DNA of 64,000 nt from JAGVPT01 sp964642725 (GTDB lineage: Bacteria > Bacteroidota > Ignavibacteria > UBA10030 > UBA8401). The notes under the pieces are model-generated. The model had not been told where the DNA came from, did no database searches, and saw only the letters and a list, made by a program, of their open reading frames with translations. The DNA is taken from NCBI GenBank assembly GCA_964642725.1, contig CAZXQG010000006.1, forward strand, positions 1 through 64,000. Direction: 5' to 3'. The translations under genes and the position numbers were made by a program. Positions 35,077-43,358 of the stretch are shown here, piece after piece; position 1 is the stretch's first letter, and the number at the start of each line of letters is the position of its first letter.

Positions 35077-35730
35077 ATGAGTATGTCGAAGATTCGATTA
35101 TTACTTATAGAGGACAACCGAATTTTGCGGGACGGCATTACCGCAATGATCAACGGACATAAAGATGTCACCGTTGTGGCCGTCTCCGACGGCAAGCATG
35201 ACACGTTGTCGAAGGCGCGTGCGATGAAACCGGCCGTGGTGTTGATGGACCTCGGCTTGGACAGTCAAAACAGTTTGGATGTGTTGCAATCGATGAAAAA
35301 GGAGTTTCCAACCATCAAAGTGATCGGAATGGGCCTTGCTCCTGCACAAGCCGATATTATGGAATTCGTGCAGGCCGGGGCCGACGGTTTCATCCTGAAA
35401 GACGCTACGGTGGAAAATATGATCTCCACGATTCGGTCCGTGGTGGGAGGAGAAACCGTGCTTCCCCTTCCAATGACTGCATCACTTTTCTTCCAAGTGG
35501 CCGAACAAGCTCTCATCAAAGGGAAAAGAAATCTCAAAATTGCTGTTCGCATGACTGAACGTGAGAAGGAGATTATTGCGTTGATTGTTGACGGAATGAG
35601 CAACAAACAAATTGCAGTGAAGCTCAACATTGCAACGTTCACGGTCAAAAGTCATGTACATAACATCCTGGAAAAATTGGCATTACACAGCCGCCTTCAG
35701 ATCGCAAACTATTCGCACAATGAAAAGTAA
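35077..35730 (+). CDS. NarL/LuxR-family response regulator
   Basis: A 217-residue regulator. The receiver (1-125) has IEDN, Asp58 in LMDLGLDS and Lys in ILKDA, the usual phosphorylation set. The C-terminal LuxR-type helix-turn-helix (about 150-212) shows LTEREKEIIALI-like MTEREKEIIALIVDGMSN, then KQIAVKLNIATFTVKSHVHNI. The protein should bind DNA as a phosphorylated dimer. No kinase is adjacent; orphan kinases at 1946 and 16240 are candidates. A second ATG at 35083 is possible. The 5' leader carries a 7-bp hairpin at 34998-35021. It lies just upstream of the stress/surface island and is the only DNA-binding regulator seen in the window. Confidence 0.93.
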   Translation: MSMSKIRLLLIEDNRILRDGITAMINGHKDVTVVAVSDGKHDTLSKARAMKPAVVLMDLGLDSQNSLDVLQSMKKEFPTIKVIGMGLAPAQADIMEFVQAGADGFILKDATVENMISTIRSVVGGETVLPLPMTASLFFQVAEQALIKGKRNLKIAVRMTEREKEIIALIVDGMSNKQIAVKLNIATFTVKSHVHNILEKLALHSRLQIANYSHNEK

Positions 35731-35929
35731 CACTTTTCATCCTTCGCCCCTCCTTCGTTAACATCACGACTCACCTTGCAACAATAATTTCATTCGCGGA
35801 CAAATGACCCGGCTGCCCGCAGTGTGATATCTCCGATCCGAAGGATTTCTTCGGAAAGGGGCCCTTCGTGCCTTACGTCTCATCACTTTATACAATCATC
35901 GCAGCAAGGCGACTCTTGTCGTTTGAGAG
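35731..35929. other. Spacer with hairpin downstream of LuxR gene
   Basis: The stem TCCGAAG / CTTCGGA (35837-35855) and the adjoining palindrome AAGGGGCCCTT could end the LuxR transcript. No gene is present before the CsbD gene at 36080; the box at 35930 belongs to that gene. Confidence 0.5.
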
Positions 35930-35988
35930 GGATTAACCCCCTTTTCATCCTTTTGGGCTATTACGCCTCCGCCCAATCAGTTGTATAT
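35930..35988 (+). promoter_or_regulatory. Conserved upstream box, copy A (CsbD gene)
   Basis: GGATTAAC-N5-TTTCATCC-N4-GG (35930-35956) followed by TTGTATAT at offset 51 (35981). The same words with the same spacing recur at 52842 and 55542. If TTGTATAT is a -10 element, the box lies about 55-80 nt before transcription start, where an activator would bind. Confidence 0.65.
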
Positions 35989-36079
35989 TTTTTCACGTTC
36001 TAGGAAGAGCTTCTTCCCGTTTTTCGAACGAACGAGAAGCCAACACTCGTAGAAGCCTGAAACGAAAGGAGATTGGAAA

Positions 36080-36388
36080 ATGAATTGGGATCGAATTGAG
36101 GGACAGTGGAAGCAGCGAAGAGGGAAAGCCGCACACCATTGGGGAAAACTGATGAACGACGAACTTGCCGCCATCTCGGGAAAGTACGAACAACTTGTCG
36201 GAAGACTTCAAGAGAATTTCGGCATCGCCAAAGATGAAGCTACAGAACAGATCGATGAATTCAGAAAAAATATCGACAAGCTGAAAAAGTCGAACGCCCA
36301 TTTGATAAAATTGACAAAATCGTCGAAGAAGAAGAAAGCGGTGTCGAGAAAATCGGTGAAGAGAAAAACGTCGCCGAGAAAGAAATGA
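36080..36388 (+). CDS. CsbD-family stress protein with basic tail
   Basis: A 102-residue protein. Residues 1-58 match the CsbD family: MNWDRIEGQWKQRRGKAAHHWG, then KLMNDELAAISGKYEQLVGRLQENFG-type helices. CsbD proteins are induced by general stress in many bacteria; the molecular role is not established. Residues about 76-102 form a tail of Lys, Arg and Ser (KKKK, KRK, PRKK), reminiscent of histone-H1-like tails, which is absent from the short CsbD at 50573. GGAG-type sequence AAAGGAG lies 9 nt upstream. Copy A of the conserved box is about 100-150 nt upstream. Confidence 0.9.
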   Translation: MNWDRIEGQWKQRRGKAAHHWGKLMNDELAAISGKYEQLVGRLQENFGIAKDEATEQIDEFRKNIDKLKKSNAHLIKLTKSSKKKKAVSRKSVKRKTSPRKK

Positions 36389-36461
36389 TAACCATACGTT
36401 GAAGCACAATCTTAATCGCAAAGAATTTCCTTTCATCCGTTGATTACATACAGAGGGCATT

Positions 36462-39400
36462 ATGAACACTCAAACAACAAACCCATCACGCGCCGCAAAC
36501 ACATGGACGCATTTTTCACGAACGGTTCGCGGATTCTTCGGCGCCCCGATTACGGCCGGATTGACCGCCGCTTTATTTTTCATCGTTGTTATGGCGGGCT
36601 GCAGAAAAGAGGTTCCGGGAATCGTGAGTGTCTGTAACGCACCGACGGTGATCCGAACAACTCCGACGAACGGCGGTACCAACGAACCGCTGAATAAAAC
36701 AAACGGCGTCTCCAGCGTAGCGGCGGTCAAGCTCATCACGGCAACCTTCAGCACGCCGATGGACCCTAACACGATCAACGGAGCCACGTTTACAGTACAA
36801 CAGGGCGGAATTTCGTATCCAGGCTCTGTGTCGTATACCGACACGACGGCGATTTTTGTTCTTCCGAATGGTCTCTCTCCGTCTCTCTCCTATACGTGTA
36901 CAATTACAACCGGAGCCAGGGACTTGGCAGGCATTCCGCTTGCGAGCAACTATGTTTGGACCTTCTCGACGATCGCAACCGGAACGCCGATCCTTGTTGC
37001 GCCGGCTGATGCCTCGGTGAACCAGGCAACGACTCCGATGATGATTTGGAATGCCGTGGCGGGAGCCAATACGTATCGATTGCAACTGTCGACGAACAGT
37101 AGTTTTGCGAGTATGGTGTATGATGATTCGACACGCACAAACACTTCGCAATCGGTCCCCGGTCTCGCGGTTGGGACAACGTATTACTGGCGAGTGGATT
37201 CAAAAATTTCCGGCGGAACGAGTGCATACTCCAGCGTATGGAGTTTCACGACAATCGGAACGCCCGCGGCACCGGTCTTGATCGCACCGCTTGACGTAGC
37301 GATCAATATCGCAACGAGTCCGAATTTAAGTTGGAACGCTTCGCCGGGAGCTGCGACGTATCATCTGCAGGTTTCGACGAGCAATACTTTTGCCGTTATG
37401 CTGTTTGACGACTCGACGCTCACTGGCACCTCGCAATCGATCAATGGATTGTCGTTGGCGACTGGTTACTACTGGAGAGTGAATGCAAAGAACGTCGCGG
37501 GAACGAGTGCATACTCTTCGCGATCCTTCACGACCATTGCAGCCGGGACGCCGACGCTTGTCGCGCCGCTCAATGGCGCATTGAGCCAATCGACAAATCC
37601 AACGTTGATTTGGAATCTCGTGCCGGGAGCCAATACGTATCGTTTACAGGTTTCGACGAGTAACACTTTTGCCGCAACGATCTACGACGACTCAACACGC
37701 ACGGTGACTTCACAGGCCATATCCGGTTTGACGGTTGGAACGACGTACTACTGGCGTGTGAATTCGAAAACTTCCGGCACTGCGAGCGCATACTCCGATG
37801 TATGGAGCTTTACAACAATCGCAGTACCCACCGCGCCGGTTTTAGTAGCGCCTGTCAATACAGCGATTAACCAGCTAACGAATCCGACGCTCATATGGAA
37901 CGGTGTTGTCGGAGCCGCTACGTATCGTTTGCAAGTCTCAACAAGCAACACGTTTGTCACGACAATTTATGACGACTCGACGCGTACGATCGGATCGCAA
38001 GCAATTTCGGGCCTGGCAGTAGGGACAACCTACTACTGGCGCGTGAACGCAAAGAATGCGGCAGGGACCAGCAGTTACTCTATAGTATGGAGCTTTGCGA
38101 CCGTCACCGTGCCCGCAGTACCAGTCTTAGTTGTACCTGTTGACGCGGCGATCAACCAGCCGACAAATCCAATACTGATTTGGAACGGCGTACCAGGAGC
38201 CGCTACCTATCGTTTGCAGGTCTCAACGGGCAACACTTTTGCCACGACGGTGTATGACGACTCGACGCGCACGACAGCATCACAAGCAATATCGGGATTA
38301 GCGGTTGGGACGACCTACTACTGGCGCGTGAATGCAAAGAATGCAGCAGGGACCGGCGGCTACTCTATAGTATGGAGCTTTACCACGGTGACCGTGCCGG
38401 CGGCTCCCGTCTTAGTTGTCCCTCTTAATGCAGCGGTCAACCAGCCCACCAATCCAACATTGATTTGGAACGGCGTGCCAGGAGCGGCTACGTATCGTTT
38501 GCAGGTTTCAACGGGCAACACTTTTGCAACGACCGTGTATGACGACTCGACACGCACAACAACTTCGCAGGCGATATCCGGCTTGTCAATCGGGACGACC
38601 TACTACTGGCGTGTCAATACAAAGAATGCAGCCGGTACGAGCAATTACTCTACCATATGGAGCTTTACCACAATCGTGGTACCCGCGGCACCGAGTTTGG
38701 TCACGCCGTTGAATGCGTCAATCAACCAAGCTTCGAATCCGACGCTGGTGTGGAATGCCGTAGCAGGGGCCGATACCTATCGTTTGCAGGTTTCGATCAG
38801 CAACACGTTTGGAACGACTATCTATAATGACTCGACACGCACGACCACATCGCAGGCAATATCAGGCCTTGGTGCAGGGACGACCTACTACTGGCGTTTG
38901 AACGCGAAGAATGTTGCAGGGACAAGTGCTTACTCCGCTGTCTGGAGTTTCACAACTGCGACAGCTCCGTCCGCGCCGAGCTTGGTCTCGCCTCTCAACG
39001 CAGCGGTCAACCAGCCGGTGAACCCGACCTTGATCTGGAATGGCGTTTCGGGTGCAAACACCTATCGTTTGCAGGTATCAACGGTTAACACTTTTGCGAC
39101 GACAGTGTACGACGACTCAACACGGGTCAACACTTCGCAAGCCTTGTCCGGCTTGACCGTGGGGACGACGTATTACTGGCGTGTGAATGCAAAAGATGCC
39201 TCCGGGACGAGCGTATACTCGACCGTGTGGAACTTCAAAACCATCGCAGCGCCATCAGTACCGATCTTATCCGCACCTGTCAATGGAGCATCCAGTGTCT
39301 CAGCAAGTCCGAAATTGAGTTGGCTTGCGTCGACCGGAGCTGATACGTATCGGCTGCAGGTTTCTACCGATAGCACTTTCACCGGTACGCAGTTTGACGA

Positions 39401-40175
39401 TTCATCCCTCACAAGCATCTCGCATACGATCGCCGGCTTAACAAGCGGCAACATCTATTACTGGCGCGTTAATGCGAAGAACAGCAGCGGTACCAGTGCT
39501 TACTCGACAAGGTGGTCATTCAAGACGGGTGCAGGATCGCTTGGCTCTGCAGGTACTTTTGGAATTATGGCAACTTCCGCAGTCACCAACACCGGCAATT
39601 CCATCATTAACGGCGATGTTTCATTGAACCCGGGTACTTCAATTACTGGATTTACTTTTTCAACAAGCCCGGGTCCAGGAGTGGTAAACGGCGCGGTACA
39701 CATCAATGATGGAGTGTCTGCGCAAGCGAGAGCTGACCTGTTAGCGACATATAATTATGCCACGAATCTCCCCGCCGGCACAACAATAACCGGCGGTGCT
39801 GACCTTGGCGCGCTCTACCCAGGAGGAATGCCTCCGGGAACGTACACTTCCGGAAGCACGATGTTGGTCTCAACCCCGCTCGTTCTCGATGCAGGGGGCG
39901 ATGCGAACGCAGTGTGGGTATTCCAGATCGGTTCATCACTGACAACCGGAGCCAATGTCTCGCTCTTGAATGGTGCTCAGGCCAAAAATGTTTTCTGGGT
40001 TCCTGTGTTTGATGCGACTATTGGAGTAGGAACGATCTTCTACGGTACCATCGTCTCCGGCAGAGATGTCACCGCGGTAACGGGTGCGATCGTCAACGGA
40101 AGAATATTGGCCGGAGCGACAACGGCAGGGACAATCGCATTACAAGATGCGACCGTCAACGTACCTGCGCCGTAA
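36462..40175 (+). CDS. Large surface lipoprotein: nine FN3-like repeats and a DUF3494 ice-binding-type domain
   Basis: 1237 residues. A long N-region and hydrophobic stretch end in a lipobox VMAGC (Cys47). Residues about 58-170 are a Big_5/SbsA-type Ig domain (TTPTNGG, ATFSTPMDPNTI, LPNGLSPSLSYTCTI). Nine fibronectin-III-like repeats follow (about 175-1023), each with a TNPTLIWN start, TYRLQVST middle and TTYYWRVNAKN end. The C-terminal 210 residues are a DUF3494 domain: AGTFGIMATSAVTNTG, DVSLNPGT, ARADLLATYNYA and NVFWVPVFDATIG. DUF3494 includes ice-binding proteins and adhesins. There is no T9SS tail, and the lipobox suggests outer-membrane anchoring. CAGAGGG lies 6 nt before the ATG. Confidence 0.93.
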   Translation: MNTQTTNPSRAANTWTHFSRTVRGFFGAPITAGLTAALFFIVVMAGCRKEVPGIVSVCNAPTVIRTTPTNGGTNEPLNKTNGVSSVAAVKLITATFSTPMDPNTINGATFTVQQGGISYPGSVSYTDTTAIFVLPNGLSPSLSYTCTITTGARDLAGIPLASNYVWTFSTIATGTPILVAPADASVNQATTPMMIWNAVAGANTYRLQLSTNSSFASMVYDDSTRTNTSQSVPGLAVGTTYYWRVDSKISGGTSAYSSVWSFTTIGTPAAPVLIAPLDVAINIATSPNLSWNASPGAATYHLQVSTSNTFAVMLFDDSTLTGTSQSINGLSLATGYYWRVNAKNVAGTSAYSSRSFTTIAAGTPTLVAPLNGALSQSTNPTLIWNLVPGANTYRLQVSTSNTFAATIYDDSTRTVTSQAISGLTVGTTYYWRVNSKTSGTASAYSDVWSFTTIAVPTAPVLVAPVNTAINQLTNPTLIWNGVVGAATYRLQVSTSNTFVTTIYDDSTRTIGSQAISGLAVGTTYYWRVNAKNAAGTSSYSIVWSFATVTVPAVPVLVVPVDAAINQPTNPILIWNGVPGAATYRLQVSTGNTFATTVYDDSTRTTASQAISGLAVGTTYYWRVNAKNAAGTGGYSIVWSFTTVTVPAAPVLVVPLNAAVNQPTNPTLIWNGVPGAATYRLQVSTGNTFATTVYDDSTRTTTSQAISGLSIGTTYYWRVNTKNAAGTSNYSTIWSFTTIVVPAAPSLVTPLNASINQASNPTLVWNAVAGADTYRLQVSISNTFGTTIYNDSTRTTTSQAISGLGAGTTYYWRLNAKNVAGTSAYSAVWSFTTATAPSAPSLVSPLNAAVNQPVNPTLIWNGVSGANTYRLQVSTVNTFATTVYDDSTRVNTSQALSGLTVGTTYYWRVNAKDASGTSVYSTVWNFKTIAAPSVPILSAPVNGASSVSASPKLSWLASTGADTYRLQVSTDSTFTGTQFDDSSLTSISHTIAGLTSGNIYYWRVNAKNSSGTSAYSTRWSFKTGAGSLGSAGTFGIMATSAVTNTGNSIINGDVSLNPGTSITGFTFSTSPGPGVVNGAVHINDGVSAQARADLLATYNYATNLPAGTTITGGADLGALYPGGMPPGTYTSGSTMLVSTPLVLDAGGDANAVWVFQIGSSLTTGANVSLLNGAQAKNVFWVPVFDATIGVGTIFYGTIVSGRDVTAVTGAIVNGRILAGATTAGTIALQDATVNVPAP
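36984..39531 (+). repeat. Nine tandem ~285-bp coding repeats (FN3-like)
   Basis: The FN3-like modules are recognisable as DNA repeats, with recurring words such as CTACTGGCG, GACTCGACACGCAC and TATCGTTTGCAGGT. Copies 4-6 are most alike, suggesting recent expansion or conversion in the middle of the array, while the outer copies are older. Confidence 0.85.
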
Positions 40176-40188
40176 TAATTGAAATCTT

Positions 40189-40212
40189 CCCGCCAGACAG
40201 ATGTCTGGCGGG
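40189..40212. terminator. Strong hairpin after the FN3/DUF3494 gene
   Basis: CCCGCCAGACA / TGTCTGGCGGG is a perfect 11-bp inverted repeat with a 2-nt centre, 14 nt after the stop at 40175. There is no T-run after it on the plus strand, so it may be a terminator of weak class, a processing or stability hairpin, or a repeat element. Confidence 0.55.
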
Positions 40213-40344
40213 GAGGATTCTCGGAACGGCAGCGAAGACTCAATTGATTTTGACAATGAAGACAAAAGGCATGTAGGCCAATCGCCACCATGACTTCACT
40301 CGACCCAAATACGAGAAACAAAATTACTCTTTAAGGAGGCACGA

Positions 40345-42348
40345 ATGTATCGATACCGATCAGCAATCCGAAGCCGAAAACTCACGAGCCTGTGGCGCGC
40401 AAGAATCATCCTCAGTCTTCTAGTGCTATTTTCTATTACGTCAAATATTTTTGCGCAGGAGATTCAAAGGACGCTGCCAACGTGGTGGTTCGGTGCTGCC
40501 GAAGCCGTGAATTTAAACTTCTACGGCGGAACGACTCAAGTGTTGAACCCTTCGTTCACGACTCCGAGTGCCTTCCACAAAGGTTTCGGTCTGGGGCTCT
40601 ATCTTGCTCCCTTTGTCGAGTACCGTCCTGATTCTGTCTGGGGTGTTATACTTCAGGCGGCATACGACGACCGGCGCGGATCGTTCAACGATGTTCCCTG
40701 CCCGTGCGGTCAGAACTCGTCTTTAGCCGCGACGGCCAGCTATCTCTCCATCGAGCCAAGTCTTCGGTTCGCTCCGTGGTCAAACGCTCTCTACTTCTTT
40801 GGCGGGCCTCGAATCGGATTCAGTTGGGCCCCCACAAAGGGAGACGAAAAAACATTCGTTTACACCCAAGCCGGAAACTATGCCAACAAAGGCCAGTTCA
40901 GCGATATGAAAGGAACGGTCTTCTCAGGTCAAATCGGCGTGGGCTACGATATCCCGCTCAAATCACCTAACGCAAGACACCAGATCGACATTTCGCCATT
41001 TCTTTCGTTCCAGCCGTTTATGGGCGAAAACCCACGCTCGGTGGAAACATGGGGAGTATCGACATTGCGCCTCGGTGCCTCGATAAAGTTCGGCAGCGGG
41101 AAAGAAATTGCCCGGGCCGAAGTCATGCCGGCTCCAGCGGTTGTCGAGCGTGAAGTCGATTTTTCTGTCCGCGCACCAAAGGCGGTACCTCTTAAACGCA
41201 GGGTGAGGGAGTCGTTCCCGATTCTCAATTGTGTGTTTTTCGAAGAAGGGTCGTCTGAAATACCAAGCCGATATGTCGTGATGACAAAAGACCAGGCGGC
41301 AAATTTCCAGGAAAGTCAATTACAAGACGTTCGGCCTCTGAATATGACGGGCCGCTCACTTCGGCAGATGACAGTCTACTATAACATCCTCAACATCATT
41401 GGCATTCGGATGAGGAGAAGTCCTGCGGTGGTCATAAACTTGACCGGTGCATCGGGACTGGGGCCAAATCTGGCAAAGGAGAGGGCGGAAGCGATCAAGC
41501 GATACCTCGTGGATGTATTTGGAATTGACGGCTCAAGGATAACTACCGAGGGACGAGATAAGCCGCGAACTCCATCGGAAGTCCCCGGTGCTACAAAGGA
41601 ACTTACTCTGCTGCGGGCTGAAGATCGCCGTGTTGATATCGACAGCGATTCCCCCGAGATGACGATAGAAGTTGGAGGCGGTCCGCACTATATGCTGAAG
41701 CCGGTGCAAATTGTCGCAGAGGTGGAAGACCCGCTTGACAGCCATCTTCTCATCAATGTTGTCGGAGCGAAGGATGTTTTCTCCTCATGGTCATTGGAGA
41801 TCACCGATGAGCAGGGGAAGGTTCAACGGTTCGGACCATCGACTCAGGACCATGAAAATATTTCGGGGAACACCATTCTGGGTGACCGCGCTCAGGGCGA
41901 CTATACGATTGTGCTGCTGGGGCAAACGAAGAGCGGAAAATTTGTAAAAAAGCAAACCACGGTACACTTGATCCGCAGAGACGAGCCGGTAAAAGAGGCG
42001 GTGCGATTCAGTATTCTGTTCGAATTCGACCAATCGAAAACCATTGCAAGCTATGAAAAATTTCTCACAGACGTTGTTACTCCGCTTATTCCGGATACCA
42101 GCCTTGTCATCATCCACGGTCATACGGACATCGTAGGAACGGAAGAGTACAACGACAGCTTATCCTCGCGCCGGGTAGAAGATGCGCGCGCCATTATCGA
42201 AGGAGCAATTGCGAAAAGCGGCAAGCACGGGATCACGTTCCAGACATTCGGGTTCGGCGAGAATCTTCAATATGCGCCGTTTGATAACAACTTCCCCGAA
42301 GAACGATTCTATAACAGAACTGTAATCATCGATATCGTTCCCGATTGA
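40345..42348 (+). CDS. OmpA-family outer-membrane protein with two OmpA-like domains
   Basis: 667 residues. A signal peptide ends near NIFAQE (about residue 38). An outer-membrane barrel (about 45-255) follows with GFGLGLYLAPFVEYRP and ISPFLSFQPF. A first OmpA-like domain (about 290-430) has GLGPNLAKERAEAIKRYL and RITTEGRDKPRTPSE, a partly degenerate copy. An Ig-like spacer (about 440-545) links to the C-terminal OmpA domain: FSILFEFDQSKTIASYE, IHGHTDIVGTEEYNDSLSSRR, and RTVIIDIVPD. The Asp and Arg of the peptidoglycan-binding signature are present in the last domain. It likely ties the outer membrane to the wall. AAGGAGG lies 8 nt before the ATG. Confidence 0.9.
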   Translation: MYRYRSAIRSRKLTSLWRARIILSLLVLFSITSNIFAQEIQRTLPTWWFGAAEAVNLNFYGGTTQVLNPSFTTPSAFHKGFGLGLYLAPFVEYRPDSVWGVILQAAYDDRRGSFNDVPCPCGQNSSLAATASYLSIEPSLRFAPWSNALYFFGGPRIGFSWAPTKGDEKTFVYTQAGNYANKGQFSDMKGTVFSGQIGVGYDIPLKSPNARHQIDISPFLSFQPFMGENPRSVETWGVSTLRLGASIKFGSGKEIARAEVMPAPAVVEREVDFSVRAPKAVPLKRRVRESFPILNCVFFEEGSSEIPSRYVVMTKDQAANFQESQLQDVRPLNMTGRSLRQMTVYYNILNIIGIRMRRSPAVVINLTGASGLGPNLAKERAEAIKRYLVDVFGIDGSRITTEGRDKPRTPSEVPGATKELTLLRAEDRRVDIDSDSPEMTIEVGGGPHYMLKPVQIVAEVEDPLDSHLLINVVGAKDVFSSWSLEITDEQGKVQRFGPSTQDHENISGNTILGDRAQGDYTIVLLGQTKSGKFVKKQTTVHLIRRDEPVKEAVRFSILFEFDQSKTIASYEKFLTDVVTPLIPDTSLVIIHGHTDIVGTEEYNDSLSSRRVEDARAIIEGAIAKSGKHGITFQTFGFGENLQYAPFDNNFPEERFYNRTVIIDIVPD

Positions 42349-42406
42349 CGAAAACAGAGGACGATTTTTTTAGGAAATTCGAATCGCTTAATACAAGAAA
42401 GATATT

Positions 42407-43240
42407 GTGAACATCAACAAGAAAATTCAAACAGCCCAATTAAGCCCCCGGACGAAGTTCGCCGGAAGTTTTTTGCAATCAGGGCTTATCATTACAGCTT
42501 CACTGTTTCTTTTGATTGCTGGATGTAAAAAGGATGATAGTACAGTAAACACACCCCCCAAAGTCATCCCTGTGCAAACTACAGTCCAGGCTGCGGTCAA
42601 CCTCCGTTCCGACGCAGCGTTTGTAATTCTCGCGGGCTCATTGGTTTCCAACATTCCCACATCGGTAATTGTCGGAAATATCGGATTGAGCCCGGCGGCA
42701 CGGTCGTTCATAACTGGCTTCGGCTTGACAGAAGTGACCGGGAAGATCTATGCGTCTGATGATGTTTCTCCGGCCGGCGTTTCTGATATGTTGACGGCGG
42801 CAAAGGGCGATCTCACGACGGCATATAATGACGCCGCAGGACGCACTTCGACGGACATTGTGCAGCTTGCGGGAAATATCGGTGGATTAACGCTTACGCC
42901 TGGGCTCTATAAATCAAGCGGTTCGCTTCAGATTTCGTCCGGCGACCTGACATTCGATGCAAAAGGAAATGCCGATGCGGTCTTCATTATACAGATCGCT
43001 TCTACTTTGAACACGACGTCAGGACGCCAAGTTATTTTAAGCGGCAGCGCGAAAGCCGCGAATATTTTTTGGCAGGTTGGTACTTCTGCAACTCTGGGAA
43101 CGACATCGGTCTTTAAAGGGAACATCATGGCCGATCAATCGATTTCGCTCAATACCGGAGCGGTGATCGAAGGGCGGCTGCTGGCCCGCATTGCAGAGGT
43201 TACATTGGCAAGCAATGTTGTTGTGATTCCTGTGCTGTAA
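42407..43240 (+). CDS. DUF3494 ice-binding-type lipoprotein
   Basis: 277 residues, GTG start at 42407 (weak AAGAAAG upstream). A hydrophobic segment ends in the lipobox LIAGC (about Cys43), followed by KKDD, an acidic sequence after the lipid cysteine. The remaining 210 residues are one DUF3494 domain: FVILAGSLVSNIPTSVIVGNIGLSP, split here as FVILAGS and VGNIGLSP, then DLTTAYNDAAGRTS, GGLTLTPGLYKSSGSLQ, DADAVFIIQ-like NADAVFIIQI and NIFWQVGTSATLGT. This domain is a right-handed beta-solenoid in known structures. It is the simplest member of the local DUF3494 set: an anchor plus one domain. Confidence 0.9.
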   Translation: MNINKKIQTAQLSPRTKFAGSFLQSGLIITASLFLLIAGCKKDDSTVNTPPKVIPVQTTVQAAVNLRSDAAFVILAGSLVSNIPTSVIVGNIGLSPAARSFITGFGLTEVTGKIYASDDVSPAGVSDMLTAAKGDLTTAYNDAAGRTSTDIVQLAGNIGGLTLTPGLYKSSGSLQISSGDLTFDAKGNADAVFIIQIASTLNTTSGRQVILSGSAKAANIFWQVGTSATLGTTSVFKGNIMADQSISLNTGAVIEGRLLARIAEVTLASNVVVIPVL

Positions 43241-43358
43241 AAAAATCAGGTAAATGCCAAACCAGATTATTAGACACGATATCCCGCGCTCAGAAGAGTA
43301 GGGAATATCTAAATGAATAGAAGACTTGCTCAATTCTACAAACTTGATAGAGGTTCAC

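Noticed and set aside
35738..35756. Possible fourth copy of the TTTCATCC box
   Set aside because: It overlaps the end of the LuxR gene, lacks GGATTAAC and has a different spacing, so it is probably chance.
36984..39531. Regular ~285-bp repeats considered as a CRISPR or satellite array
   Set aside because: The repeats are in frame, encode FN3-like modules and vary as protein domains do; there are no short identical repeats with spacers.
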